DNA from: JAAXIE01 sp965204245
GTDB lineage: Bacteria; Chloroflexota; Dehalococcoidia; Lucifugimonadales; JAAXIE01
DNA: 64,000 nucleotides
Direction: 5' to 3'
Assembly: GCA_965204245.1 (NCBI GenBank)
Contig: CBDBED010000001.1
Location: 124,001 to 188,000 of the forward strand
In this document: positions 29,259 to 38,207 of the stretch, in pieces
Layout of the letters: every line of letters starts with the position of its first letter
How positions within the stretch are numbered: position 1 is the stretch's first letter
The notes under the pieces: generated by a model
Databases searched by the model: none
Seen by the model: the letters and a program-made list of their open reading frames with translations, nothing else
What the model was told of the DNA's origin: nothing
Program-made: the position numbers and the translations under genes

Positions 29259-30314
29259 ATGGCAATCTCACAGTGGCCCAAGCCTGCCCCGTACCGCGTT
29301 ACGGGGTACCTGTGTGTCATGGCTCTCTTGGTTCTAGGCATGGTCGTCTTGGCAGCTTGCAGCGCCGACGAGACCCCCACCCCAGTCCCGGCAACCCAAA
29401 CCCCGGCACCAGACCCAGCCACACAAGCAGCAACTCCCCAGCCCACCCAAGAAGCAGCAATGATGGAGGAACTCAGTGGCGTCATCGAGATCGATGGGTC
29501 CAGCACGGTTGCTCCGATCTCGCAAGCTGTGGCGGAGGAGTTTGAAAAGCTGCACAACGACACCGAACCCATCGTCGGAATCTCCGGCACCGGTGGCGGA
29601 TTCAAGCGCTTCACCGTCGGCGAGACTGACATCTCCGACGCCTCTCGCACCATCAAGGACGCAGAAAAGGAAGCGGCCGCCTCCAATGGCATCGAGTACT
29701 TGGAGCTCAAAGTCGGAACCGACGGGCTTTCCGTTATGGTCAGCCCCCAGAACGACTTCGTTGACTGCCTGACCATGGAACAACTCCACGAAATCTGGAA
29801 GCCCGGTAGCGCGGTACAGAAGTGGAGCGACGTGAACCCCGAATGGCCCGACAGGGACATCAGCCTCTACGGCGCCGACACCGATTCCGGCACCTTCGAC
29901 TACTTCACCGAGGAAGTCAACGGCGAGTCCAAGGTCAGCCGTGACGACTACACCGCCTCCGCCGACGACAACGTCTTGGTCCGCGGCATCGGTGGAGACC
30001 GCAACTCCCTAGGCTATTTCGGGTACGCCTACTACATCGAGAACGTCGACCAGCTCAAGCTGTTGGGCGTCGACAACGGCGAAGGCTGTGTCAAGCCCAG
30101 CCCGGAGACCATCGCAGCCGGGACCTACACCCCGCTGTCCCGGCCTCTGTTCATCTACGTGAACGTCGAGAGCCTGCAGAAGCCCCAAGTCCTGGAGTTC
30201 GTCAAGTTCTACATGGAGGTCGGCGCCGAGCTCACCGCCGAGGTCGGTTACGTGCCAGAGGACGCCAGTGTCTTCGAGGAGAATCTCCAGAAAGTGTTGG
30301 ACGCCGCCAGCTAG
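29259..30314 (+). CDS. pstS: Phosphate ABC transporter substrate-binding lipoprotein PstS
   Basis: A phosphate-binding protein of the high-affinity Pst system, anchored outside the membrane. The signal has a lipobox (LGMVVLAACSADE), then a Thr-Pro linker. The PstS-like fold follows, with IDGSSTVAPISQAVAEEFE (phosphate-binding Ser/Thr), GISGTGGGFKRF, TDISDASRTIK and YGADTDSGTFDYF. The ATG at 29259 lies 12 bases after AGGAGG; another ATG at 29247 touches the AGGAGG directly and is less likely. It is followed by pstC and pstA on the same strand. pstB is absent here. Expression under phosphate limitation would be expected, but I see no convincing Pho box. Confidence 0.93.
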   Translation: MAISQWPKPAPYRVTGYLCVMALLVLGMVVLAACSADETPTPVPATQTPAPDPATQAATPQPTQEAAMMEELSGVIEIDGSSTVAPISQAVAEEFEKLHNDTEPIVGISGTGGGFKRFTVGETDISDASRTIKDAEKEAAASNGIEYLELKVGTDGLSVMVSPQNDFVDCLTMEQLHEIWKPGSAVQKWSDVNPEWPDRDISLYGADTDSGTFDYFTEEVNGESKVSRDDYTASADDNVLVRGIGGDRNSLGYFGYAYYIENVDQLKLLGVDNGEGCVKPSPETIAAGTYTPLSRPLFIYVNVESLQKPQVLEFVKFYMEVGAELTAEVGYVPEDASVFEENLQKVLDAAS

Positions 30315-30625
30315 GAATAGCCCAGCCTTCCCCTTTACCTGCCAATCGTGACGGATGTTATGCTCGCCAGTAGCAGACTATGGCCCAATAGCGGACTACG
30401 GCCCCGTAACGGACTGAGCAGAGTGAAGGGAGAGGCGGTCATCAAAGCAAGCTTCAGCATTTCAGGCAACAAGCAGACCGTACAACTTCCTAAACGACGG
30501 AGACGGGCAGGTGGCAGACCGTGGATCGTGGCATTAGAAGAGGCGACGTTGGCCCCGGCGCACAGGCTGGGGACGTGGCAGGTGCACTCCCCCAGGGGGC
30601 ACACCTTGTGAGGCGACGCCAATCT

Positions 30626-31498
30626 ATGGCCATGGAGGAGAGGCTGGTCCGCTGGATCTTCGCCTCCTGCGCCTTGGTCTCCGTCGTGACCACAGTTGGT
30701 ATCGTGGTCCTCCTGCTCAACCAGTCCATAGGCTTCTTTCAGGAAGTCTCCGTATGGGAATTCATAACCGGTACCCGTTGGTCTCCCATCCTGAAGCCAA
30801 ACTCCTACGGCGTCCTCCCCTTGGTATGCGGGACCGTCCTCGTAGCAGTTATCGCTTCAGCCGTCGCAGTCCCAGTGGGACTCTTCACAGCAATCTTCCT
30901 TTCTGAATACGCCCCCGACCGTGTACGCCGTATCATCAAGCCAGCCTTGGAGATACTCGCCGGTATACCCACCATCGTATACGGCTACTTTGCCCTCAGC
31001 TTCGTCACTCCCCTTCTCCAGAAAATCATGCCCGACCTTCTTATCTTCAACGCCCTTAGCGCGGGCATAGTCATGGGGCTGATGATCATCCCCATGGTCT
31101 CCTCCCTCAGCGAGGACGCCATGTTGGCCGTTCCCAGATCCCTGCGTCACGCAGCCTGCGCCTTGGGCGCAACCCGCTTGGAAGTAGCCCTTAGAGTGGT
31201 GGTTCCCGCTGCTCTTTCTGGCATCGTCGCAGCCTTCATACTCGGCCTCTCCCGCGCCATCGGCGAGACCATGCTCGTTACTCTCGCGGCCGGCGCCACT
31301 CCCAAGATGACTTTCAACCCCCTCGAAAGCATCCAGACCATGACCGCCTACATCGTGCAACTCAGCCAAGGCGAAACGCCCCACGGCTCCCTTGAATACA
31401 ACACCATCTTTGCCGTCGGCTTGGTCCTCTTCCTCATGACCCTAGCCATGAACATGCTGGGTCAATGGGTGGTCCAGAGATATAGGGAGACCTACTAA
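30626..31498 (+). CDS. pstC: Phosphate ABC transporter permease PstC
   Basis: An inner-membrane permease of about 290 residues with six hydrophobic segments, the first being WIFASCALVSVVTTVGIVVL. It has the family pattern PLVCGTVLVAVIASAVAVPVG, FLSEYAPDRVRRIIKPALEI, LAGIPTIVYGYFAL and the EAA-like loop ACALGATRLEVALRVVVPAA. I chose the ATG at 30626; an in-frame GTG at 30608 is possible, while the extra 35 residues from 30521 are Gly/Arg-rich and not conserved. The TAA stop overlaps the next ATG by one base (31498), so pstC and pstA are translationally coupled. Confidence 0.92.
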   Translation: MAMEERLVRWIFASCALVSVVTTVGIVVLLLNQSIGFFQEVSVWEFITGTRWSPILKPNSYGVLPLVCGTVLVAVIASAVAVPVGLFTAIFLSEYAPDRVRRIIKPALEILAGIPTIVYGYFALSFVTPLLQKIMPDLLIFNALSAGIVMGLMIIPMVSSLSEDAMLAVPRSLRHAACALGATRLEVALRVVVPAALSGIVAAFILGLSRAIGETMLVTLAAGATPKMTFNPLESIQTMTAYIVQLSQGETPHGSLEYNTIFAVGLVLFLMTLAMNMLGQWVVQRYRETY

Positions 31499-32379
31499 TG
31501 CAGAACATACAGGGAGGCTTTTCCGTCAACCTGCCCCTCCGCAAGGGTGTTGGCGGCATCGCCTATGTCATCTTCCTAGCAGCCGTCTGCATCGGCCTGA
31601 TTGGCTTGGTTACGCTGCTGGTGCAGGTATTCTGGCAGGGCATTCCCTGGCTCAGTTGGCAATTCCTCACCGACTATCCCTCCCGTCACCCCGAGGAAGC
31701 CGGGCTCGTCCACGCCATCGTTGGGACTGTCTATATCATGGCCTTGGTGGCTGCCTTTACCGTCCCTGTAGGTGTGGGGGCAGCCCTCTATCTCGAAGAA
31801 TACGCCCCGAAGAACAGGCTCACCCGCATTATTGAGGTCAACATCGCTAACCTCGCCGGCGTTCCCTCCATCGTCTACGGCCTGCTGGGCCTCGGCCTTT
31901 TCGTGCAGATGCTGGCCATGGGAAGGAGCCTTTTGGCTGGCGGCCTCACTCTCTCCCTCCTCGTCCTCCCCATAGTCATTCTCGCCTCCCGGGAGGCCAT
32001 ACGTGCAGTCCCCCAGAGCCATCGCGACGCCGCCTACGCCTTGGGGGCCACCCAGTGGCAGATGATAAAGGGCGTTGTGATCCCCGAAAGCCTTGCGGGG
32101 ATTCTCACCGGTGTAATCCTGGCCATGTCTCGCGCCATCGGCGAAGCCGCCCCGGTGCTCGCCATCAGTGCGTTGGTGTTCCTCACCTTCCTGCCCACCA
32201 CCCCCCTCGACAGGTTCACCGTGCTCCCCATCCAGATATACAACTGGGCCGCCGACCCCCGCCACGACTTCCAATCTCTCGCTGCTGCGGGCATCATCGT
32301 GCTGCTGGTCATCCTGCTCTCCATGAACGCGGTGGCCATCTACTTCCGCAACCGGTATCAAGCCCGCTCCGAAGACTAG
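31498..32379 (+). CDS. pstA: Phosphate ABC transporter permease PstA
   Basis: 293 residues and six hydrophobic segments. Family features include FLTDYPSRHPEEAGLVHAIV, ALYLEEYAPKNRLTRIIEVN, LAGVPSIVYGLLGLGLFVQM and the EAA-like loop AYALGATQWQMIKGVVIPES. It starts at the last base of the pstC stop codon. It forms a heterodimeric channel with PstC. The normal next gene, pstB (the ATPase), is missing: a separate promoter and an unrelated gene follow. PstB must be supplied from another locus. Confidence 0.93.
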   Translation: MQNIQGGFSVNLPLRKGVGGIAYVIFLAAVCIGLIGLVTLLVQVFWQGIPWLSWQFLTDYPSRHPEEAGLVHAIVGTVYIMALVAAFTVPVGVGAALYLEEYAPKNRLTRIIEVNIANLAGVPSIVYGLLGLGLFVQMLAMGRSLLAGGLTLSLLVLPIVILASREAIRAVPQSHRDAAYALGATQWQMIKGVVIPESLAGILTGVILAMSRAIGEAAPVLAISALVFLTFLPTTPLDRFTVLPIQIYNWAADPRHDFQSLAAAGIIVLLVILLSMNAVAIYFRNRYQARSED

Positions 32380-32422
32380 CCGCCGGTACTATTGGCGGTT
32401 GTGCTATGAAGCCAGCGGGATG

Positions 32423-32452
32423 TTGGCTTCCCCGCATGACCGCAGGTATAAT
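32423..32452 (+). promoter_or_regulatory. Promoter of the Uma2 gene
   Basis: TTGGCT (32423-32428) and perfect TATAAT (32447-32452) with an 18-base spacer, 33 bases before the ATG at 32485. A small CCGCC/GGCGG hairpin lies just upstream, after the pstA stop. Confidence 0.6.
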
Positions 32453-32484
32453 GCCCCTGTCCCATCCAGCCCACGAGGCTCACC

Positions 32485-33237
32485 ATGACCATCCGGCCTA
32501 TCACTCAAGGATCAACCAGTGGCAGAGTCCTCCAATTTCCCGACCCGCCGCCCGAAGAGATGACTGCCTTCCATCACGTGGGGTTCCCCGCCTATCCTGC
32601 ATCCCTAGCCCTGCACTTCCAGAATACGACGACCACTATCATCACCAGCGAGGTCGCGGCCGCACTCAGGCCTACCCAGGGTTATGACGACGTTCTTTAT
32701 CCCGACCTGCTCATAGCATTCGACGTCAACGCCGAGGCCAGTATCGCCCGCAACGGCTACCTCATACCCGAACAGGGCAAACCCCCGGACTTCGTGCTGG
32801 AGGTGGCCTCCGACACCACGGCCCGCAGAGATGAGTCCATAAAGCGGGACGCCTACGCCGCAATGGGCATACCCGAATACTGGCGGTTCGACCCCACAGG
32901 AGGGCAGAGATACCGGATTGCTCTCGCGGGTGACCGTCTCACCGAAGCCGGATACGAACCCATAGCCATCCACTCGACGGAAGAGGGCCACTACTGGGGC
33001 CACAGTGCAGCCCTCAACCTGACTCTGTGTTGGGAACAAGGCAATCTGCGTTTCTGGGACCCTGAGGCAATGCGCTATTTGCCCACCTTCCAAGAAGAAC
33101 GCGCTAACCTTCGGGCTGCCGAGTCCCGGGCCGAGACCGCCGAAACCCGGGCTGAAGCCGCTGAGACTAGGGCCGCGGACGCTGAAGCCGAGGTGCGCCG
33201 GCTAAGAGAAGAGCTGCAACGTAGTCAATCCCAATAG
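32485..33237 (+). CDS. Uma2-family (DUF820) restriction-endonuclease-fold protein with C-terminal coiled coil
   Basis: 250 residues. The Uma2 core carries the PD-(D/E)xK-type elements: YPDLLIAFDV, then PPDFVLEVASDTTARRDESI and KRDAYAAMGIPEYWRFD. The last 50 residues (ESRAETAETRAEAAETRAAD, EVRRLREELQ) are an Ala/Glu/Arg heptad coiled coil, common in this family. Uma2 proteins are abundant in cyanobacteria and Chloroflexota and their role is not settled; nuclease activity is assumed from the fold. It has its own promoter and no partner gene. Confidence 0.88.
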   Translation: MTIRPITQGSTSGRVLQFPDPPPEEMTAFHHVGFPAYPASLALHFQNTTTTIITSEVAAALRPTQGYDDVLYPDLLIAFDVNAEASIARNGYLIPEQGKPPDFVLEVASDTTARRDESIKRDAYAAMGIPEYWRFDPTGGQRYRIALAGDRLTEAGYEPIAIHSTEEGHYWGHSAALNLTLCWEQGNLRFWDPEAMRYLPTFQEERANLRAAESRAETAETRAEAAETRAADAEAEVRRLREELQRSQSQ

Positions 33238-33330
33238 AGGCCTCAATGCGCTGGTCTCGGGGCCTTTCCTGGCACTTCTATCACAACGGGCTTACCACCT
33301 CTACCCGCTCGGCGGAGTCTGCCTAGCCCG

Positions 33331-34224
33331 ATGGTAATCGCGATCCTGCTTGCTTTCGGTTCTGCTGCGGGCTTCGGCACCGGCAACATCTTCATAAGGC
33401 GCGGCACCCAACGGCTGTCGGGGCCCACCGCCACCACCTTTGCCGTCATCAGCAGCTCACTCGTCGCCTTCGTGCCTGCCTTAATCGGCCACGCCTCGGA
33501 GATCATCACCCTCTCTTGGGAGGCCTACGCTTGGTTCGCCCTTATGGGGGCCATGTCCTACCCCTTTGCCCGCGTCCTCAACAATACCGCCATCAGCATG
33601 GTGGGTGCATCCGGCGCCGGACCCTTCGCCTCCCTGCAACCCGTGTTCGTCTTCATCCTCGGCATGTTAGTGTTGGGAGAGCGTCCCGACCTGCTGATTA
33701 TCTTGGGCACACCAGTGGTCGTATTCGGCCTAGCTCTCGTCATCAGGTCCCGCTCCAATCCCGAGTCCGAGGCTGTGACACGCCGTAACTACTTGGGATA
33801 TTTCATGGCTGCTGGCGCTGCCGCAACCTTTGGCACTCGCGATACCATCAGCCGCCATGTCGTCAACGCCCTAGCCCCCTTCTCAGTCACCGCAGCCCTG
33901 TCCCTGTCCATGGGGGCAGTGATGATTCTCCTCTTCACCTACCGCAGCGTGTACCGAAGCCTGACGGAAGTCCCCATCCGCTATGCCCTTTACTCCCTGC
34001 TTGCCGGGGTCTTCCAAGGCCTCGCCCTAGTCTCCCTCTTTGGCGCCCTCAGCCGCGCCGAGGTCACCACCGTCAGCCCCATCAACTCCAGTGCCCCCCT
34101 CTTTACCCTGGTCCTCGCCCATTTCTTCTTGCAGCGCCTCGAGTCCGTCAACCTCCTCCTCGCCATCGGCACCGTCATGAGCGTCTGCGGCGTCATCCTC
34201 GTCATCCTCGGCGCCGCCTCCTGA
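33331..34224 (+). CDS. DMT-superfamily transporter (EamA-like)
   Basis: 297 residues with ten hydrophobic segments in two homologous halves: the first begins LLAFGSAAGFGTGNIFIRRG, the second GYFMAAGAAATFGTRDTISR. The pairs of conserved ends (LQPVFVFILGMLVLGERPDL and INSSAPLFTLVLAHFFLQRL) are typical of EamA proteins, which export amino acids or other small metabolites. No clear ribosome site precedes the ATG at 33331, so the start is provisional. Substrate unknown. Confidence 0.85.
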   Translation: MVIAILLAFGSAAGFGTGNIFIRRGTQRLSGPTATTFAVISSSLVAFVPALIGHASEIITLSWEAYAWFALMGAMSYPFARVLNNTAISMVGASGAGPFASLQPVFVFILGMLVLGERPDLLIILGTPVVVFGLALVIRSRSNPESEAVTRRNYLGYFMAAGAAATFGTRDTISRHVVNALAPFSVTAALSLSMGAVMILLFTYRSVYRSLTEVPIRYALYSLLAGVFQGLALVSLFGALSRAEVTTVSPINSSAPLFTLVLAHFFLQRLESVNLLLAIGTVMSVCGVILVILGAAS

Positions 34225-34243
34225 CCACCGCGACATCCCCCTC

Positions 34244-34325
34244 TTGACAGCAGCCATACATTAGTTCTAATCTGTCTTCGGAGCGCGCTGGGGACTGACC
34301 CCAAGTCCAGCCCCAGCATTTTATC
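34244..34325 (+). ncRNA. Possible small RNA: strong promoter followed at once by a terminator-like hairpin
   Basis: TTGACA (34244-34249), a 16-base spacer and TCTAAT (34266-34271) form a good promoter. About 15 bases past the expected start is a compound hairpin (GCTGG/CCAGC enclosing GGACT/AGTCC) followed by ATTTTAT. A transcript of about 45-50 nt is predicted. Alternatively the hairpin terminates the DMT gene and the promoter is chance. Confidence 0.35.
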
Positions 34326-34424
34326 TGCAAGTCGAGCGAAGGCCGCCTGAAAATTCTATCGCCCAAATATATCGAACCGAAATATCTCAAGAGGACACAA
34401 CACCCGTGAAAACCCGCCATCGTC

Positions 34425-34812
34425 TCCAAAAGCAGGTTCTCCAACTACGAAATGAGACCAAAACCCCCTATCTGAACAGCTACGCAAATGCGGCCAGTAA
34501 GACCACCGACGGCCACCAAAAAGAGGGGCCCCAGCTACGCCCATGCCCCCGCCCCGCCGCCCAAATCGCCCCGGATTGCCTCCAAAAACCGCTCCTCCAG
34601 CTACGGCATAAGACCAGAAATCCGTATCTGAACAGCTACGCAAATGCGGCCATTGAGACCAAAATCAGCTATGAAAGTAGCATTTCCAGCTACGATTTTG
34701 GCCGCATCGCTAGCTGTAGACGGCCGCAAGCCCGCCCTCAAACAGCCCTCACCCAGCTACGGCAGGAGACCAAAAATCCCTATCTGAACAGCTACGAACG
34801 TGAGACCACCGA
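34425..34812. repeat. Structured repeat family, cluster E (three units)
   Basis: Three tandem units of the pattern CAGCTACG - n - GAGACC - n - TATCTGAACAGCTACG (roughly 34440-34510, 34597-34665, 34754-34816). Seen on the minus strand these are CGTAGCTG and CAGATA boxes alternating with GGTCTCAT. A second arm type, ATGCGGCCA (near 34647), has its exact reverse complement TGGCCGCAT near 34699, enclosing AGCTACG and AGCTAT boxes. The family recurs at 49.1 and 58.8 kb. It fills the gap upstream of the TPP-enzyme gene. Confidence 0.6.
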
Positions 34813-34951
34813 GACCGGCAAGAAAGAGCCGGCTCTCCACCGCTTGCCCCTTACCCAGCCCCTGCCTACAATCACTGACGCCCTGACCCTCTCACCGAAA
34901 CTCCCTGCCCCAACCCCGTGCGCTGAACCTGCGCTCTGAATAGGAGGACCA

Positions 34952-36628
34952 ATGCCTAACCTCACCGGGGCCCACCTGCTCATACGCTGCCTCAAACTCG
35001 AGGGCATCCAGAAGGTATTCACCATCGTCGGCGACACCATGCTCCCCTTGGCCGACGCCGCCGAGGATGAGGGCATCCAATTCATCGACACCCGCCACGA
35101 GGGCGCAGCCATGGCCATGGCCGACGCTTGGTGCCGTATCACCGGCGAGCCCTCTGTTGCCATGTTCACCGGCGGCCCCGGCTTCTCCAACGCCATCTCC
35201 GGCCTCCCCCATGTCTACACCGCAGAGAGCCCCGTCATATTCATCGCCGGTTGCGGTGAGCTACCCGAGCGAGGCCTCCTCGGTTTCCAAGAGGTCAATC
35301 AAGTCGAAATTTGTGCCCCAATGACCAAGGGCTCATGGCTGGTCCATGACCGCCGGCGCATTCCCGAATACGTCGCCACCGCTTTCCGCACCGCCATGTC
35401 CGGGCGTCCCGGTCCTGTCCATCTCACCGTTCCCATGGACCTCCAGGAACAGGGCATCGAAGAGGAAGAACTCCCACTCTACCAGCCCAGTGAGTACCGC
35501 CATCGGGGACGCACCCAAGGCGACCCCACCCTGATATCCGAAGCCGTCGACCTCCTCCGCCGTGCTGAGCGTCCCGTGGTGATAGTCGGCAACGCTGCCC
35601 GCTACTCCGCCAGCTCAGCCCAACTCCAAGCCTTGGTGGAAGGAGCGGGCCTCCCTATCTTCACCATAGAGCAGTCCCGTGGGCTCATCGACGACACTCA
35701 CCCCCTCTGCTACGGCATCGCTGATCCCGGCCTCAACCATACCGCTCGCCGTTTCCGCGAGGCCGACGTCGTACTGCTGCTGGGCAAGCGTCTGGACCAC
35801 GGCTATCGTTTCGGCCGGGCCCCCTTCTTCAGCAGTTCCGCCAAGCTGATACAGGTCGACCCTTCCGAGGCAGAAATCGGCCGCAACCGCGGCGTCGACG
35901 TGGGCATTGCTGGAGATATCAGCTCTGTGGTGGATCAGCTACAGCAAGCAGGAGCCAAGGAACGATGGAACGACTTCGCTCCATGGCGCAAGCAACTGGA
36001 CGAAAGCCGCGCAGCCTTCCGCGAGGGACTGGAGTCCCACATAAGCGATGCAATGCCCCTTCACCCGATGAAAGTCTTCAAGGAGGTCGAGCCCTTCCTG
36101 CAGGAAAACAGCTTCATCATCCTCGACGGCGGCGACTACGTACAATGGGGCCGCTCCTACTACAAGGCCCGGCAGCCCGGTCACTGGCTGCGGTTGGGCT
36201 CCCTCGGCCACTTGGGCTGCGGTCTCCCCTACGCCCTCACCGCCAAGCTCATCGACCCCGACGCAAGGGTGTTCCTCTTCAGCGGTGACGGTTCCATCGG
36301 CTTCTATTTCATGGAATACGACACGGCCGTACGTCACAACCTGCCCTTCACCACAGTCATGGGCAACGACTCAGCATGGGGCATCGACAAGACCTTCCAG
36401 CTGGCTTATTACGGCCGTCCCATTGCCACCGACCTCCGTTTCGTACGCTATGACCGCATGGCGGCCGAGATGGGATGCCACGGCGAATACGCCGAACGCG
36501 CCGACGAAATCGCTCCTGCCCTGCAGCGGGCCCTGGACTCGGGCAAGCCCTCCTTGGTCAACATCGCAGTCGCCCCAGGGGCCAGCCCCATGGCTGAGGC
36601 CATGATCGCCCGCAGGCGCAGTTCGTGA
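34952..36628 (+). CDS. Thiamine-pyrophosphate enzyme, acetolactate-synthase-like
   Basis: 558 residues with the three-domain layout of TPP-dependent decarboxylases and synthases. The N-terminal PYR domain has the TPP-activating Glu in IDTRHEGAAMAMADAW and GEPSVAMFTGGPGFSNAIS. A central domain follows (PVVIVGNAARYS). The C-terminal PP domain has the Mg-TPP motif GDGSIGFYFMEYDTAVRHNL followed by GNDSAWG. AGGAGG lies five bases before the ATG. The family includes acetolactate synthase, benzoylformate decarboxylase and oxalyl-CoA decarboxylase; no small ALS subunit gene is next to it, and no branched-chain operon, so a biosynthetic ALS role is doubtful. The reaction is not assignable from sequence. 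Confidence 0.88.
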   Translation: MPNLTGAHLLIRCLKLEGIQKVFTIVGDTMLPLADAAEDEGIQFIDTRHEGAAMAMADAWCRITGEPSVAMFTGGPGFSNAISGLPHVYTAESPVIFIAGCGELPERGLLGFQEVNQVEICAPMTKGSWLVHDRRRIPEYVATAFRTAMSGRPGPVHLTVPMDLQEQGIEEEELPLYQPSEYRHRGRTQGDPTLISEAVDLLRRAERPVVIVGNAARYSASSAQLQALVEGAGLPIFTIEQSRGLIDDTHPLCYGIADPGLNHTARRFREADVVLLLGKRLDHGYRFGRAPFFSSSAKLIQVDPSEAEIGRNRGVDVGIAGDISSVVDQLQQAGAKERWNDFAPWRKQLDESRAAFREGLESHISDAMPLHPMKVFKEVEPFLQENSFIILDGGDYVQWGRSYYKARQPGHWLRLGSLGHLGCGLPYALTAKLIDPDARVFLFSGDGSIGFYFMEYDTAVRHNLPFTTVMGNDSAWGIDKTFQLAYYGRPIATDLRFVRYDRMAAEMGCHGEYAERADEIAPALQRALDSGKPSLVNIAVAPGASPMAEAMIARRRSS

Positions 36629-36859
36629 GCGAAATGGTAGAGCCGTATGACCGATTTCGTAATAGCATTGTCCAGTTCTATAGGAACGGGACTCCTCTAT
36701 CTCCTTCATTTGAAGTGACTAGCGAATCCGTAGGCTCCTTCTATTGACATAGCAAGGGGCTAGTAACAAAATGGGCAAGTTACTGCCCCGCCAGTCTGGG
36801 CGAGGTTTGCTATGGCCAAGGAAGGCCTCTTATTCATTCTTGAGGGAGGACCGAGTTAG

Positions 36860-38146
36860 ATGCCGAAAGTAGGACACATAGTCACCAGGCCCGGCCGGAG
36901 AGAGCAGGACCCGCCCGTTGAGATTCCAGTCGCAGAGGAGCTGGAAACGACACCCGGTATTCCCAAGCATGAGTCCGACTTGGAATTCTACTCCCGAGAG
37001 TACCCGCTGGAGACCATCAACATCGACGAGCGTGCCTCCCGCGACTGGGCCAACCGTATCCGCGACGGCCACCTTGAAATGCGCGAGATTCGCCGGGAGC
37101 ATGACCGGCTGAACAAGCCCATCGTCATGGCTGGCCGCATGACCGGCGAAATGGAGCCCACCTCGGAGCCCACGGGCGAGGACATCACAGAGTTGATCAA
37201 GGCCAAGGCCCGCTCCTTGGGCTTCGGCGAAGTCGGGATCACCCGCTACGACCACCATTACACCTATGTGAGCAAGAAGGACTGGGTCAAGTTCCCCCAT
37301 GCCATCTGCTTGGCCTACGAGCAGGACTACGAGCCCACCCAGTCCATTCCCAGTGTGCCCGCCGAGATCGTCCACTCCAGCACCTATCGCACCGAGGGTG
37401 CCGCCGGTCTGGAGCTGGGCAATTACATCCGCAGCCTCGGCTATCGCGCCCAGGTCCACAGCCCCAACGACAACACCGGGCCCTACATTCCCATGTTCGT
37501 CGAGGCAGGTCTGGGACAGTTGGGGGCAAACGGCCAGTTGCTGTCGCCCCACTTCGGCTCCCGCGCCCGCTTGATGGTCATCACCACCGACGCCGCCGTT
37601 TCCTACGACAAGCCGGTGGACTACGGCATCCATCAGTTCTGCAACATCTGCCAAGTGTGCGCCAACCGCTGCCCCGGCAGGGCCATCATCCGCGACAAGA
37701 TCTGGTGGCGGGGAGCCGAGAAGAACAAGCTCATCTTCAAGCGCTGCCGACCCGTCATGGCCCGTTACCTCGGGTGCGGCATCTGCATGAAGGTGTGCCC
37801 TATCCAGAAGTATGGCATGAAGCCCGTCATGGAGCACTACATCTCCACCGGTGAGGTCCTCGGCAAGGGCACCCATGGGCTGGAAGGCTATGAGCTGCAC
37901 GACCAAGGCTACTTCGGCCCCGGCGAACTCCCCACCTTCGATGGCCAGTTCTTCAACATGCCCCACGGCAAGGCTGAAGACTGGGTGTTCGAGCAGTTCA
38001 AGGAGAAGGTGATGGCTGCCGGCGGTCTGGAGACCCCCGCAGGCGACGACGCCGTCGAGGAGTTCAAGGACAAGCTATCCATGGCCCTCGCCTTGGACCA
38101 GGACGCCTTCGGCATGGGCGACGACGAGAACCCCGACTACATCTAG
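36860..38146 (+). CDS. Reductive-dehalogenase-like corrinoid/iron-sulfur protein without Tat signal
   Basis: 428 residues. The middle region shares the fold shown by RdhA and epoxyqueuosine reductase: AKARSLGFGEVGITRYD, HSSTYRTEGAAGLELGNYIR, FVEAGLGQLGANGQLLSPHF, GSRARLMVITTDAAV. Two 4Fe-4S motifs follow: CNICQVCANRCPG at about 261-273, and RCRPVMARYLGCGICMKVCP ending at about 314. There is no twin-arginine signal and no adjacent rdhB membrane-anchor gene, so it should be cytoplasmic, unlike respiratory dehalogenases of Dehalococcoides. Proteins of this kind are known from marine Chloroflexota; whether they remove halogens catabolically or reduce another substrate is unknown. A strong terminator follows it. 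The N-terminal 100 residues are not family-typical. Confidence 0.82.
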   Translation: MPKVGHIVTRPGRREQDPPVEIPVAEELETTPGIPKHESDLEFYSREYPLETINIDERASRDWANRIRDGHLEMREIRREHDRLNKPIVMAGRMTGEMEPTSEPTGEDITELIKAKARSLGFGEVGITRYDHHYTYVSKKDWVKFPHAICLAYEQDYEPTQSIPSVPAEIVHSSTYRTEGAAGLELGNYIRSLGYRAQVHSPNDNTGPYIPMFVEAGLGQLGANGQLLSPHFGSRARLMVITTDAAVSYDKPVDYGIHQFCNICQVCANRCPGRAIIRDKIWWRGAEKNKLIFKRCRPVMARYLGCGICMKVCPIQKYGMKPVMEHYISTGEVLGKGTHGLEGYELHDQGYFGPGELPTFDGQFFNMPHGKAEDWVFEQFKEKVMAAGGLETPAGDDAVEEFKDKLSMALALDQDAFGMGDDENPDYI

Positions 38147-38175
38147 TCGCACCGCCCTTAACACTGGAAACCCGA

Positions 38176-38207
38176 GGGGGGCTGGCCAACCAGCCCCCTT
38201 ACCTTTT
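38176..38207 (+). terminator. Intrinsic terminator after the RdhA-like gene
   Basis: GGGGGCTGG pairs with CCAGCCCCC over a 4-base loop and runs into TTACCTTTT. Confidence 0.75.

Noticed and set aside
34425..34812. Plasmid-type replication iterons or an origin with DnaA boxes
   Set aside because: No rep gene, dnaA or TTATCCACA-like boxes are nearby, and the repeats occur at three separate loci with different arm words.
36830..37966. 378-codon minus-strand frame opposite the RdhA-like gene
   Set aside because: Composition is typical of an antisense frame; the plus strand has the Fe-S motifs.
36860..38146. Epoxyqueuosine reductase (QueG)
   Set aside because: Similar Fe-S layout, but the long N-terminal extension, the spacing of the motifs and the lack of the C-terminal HEAT-like part fit an RdhA-like protein better; not fully excluded.
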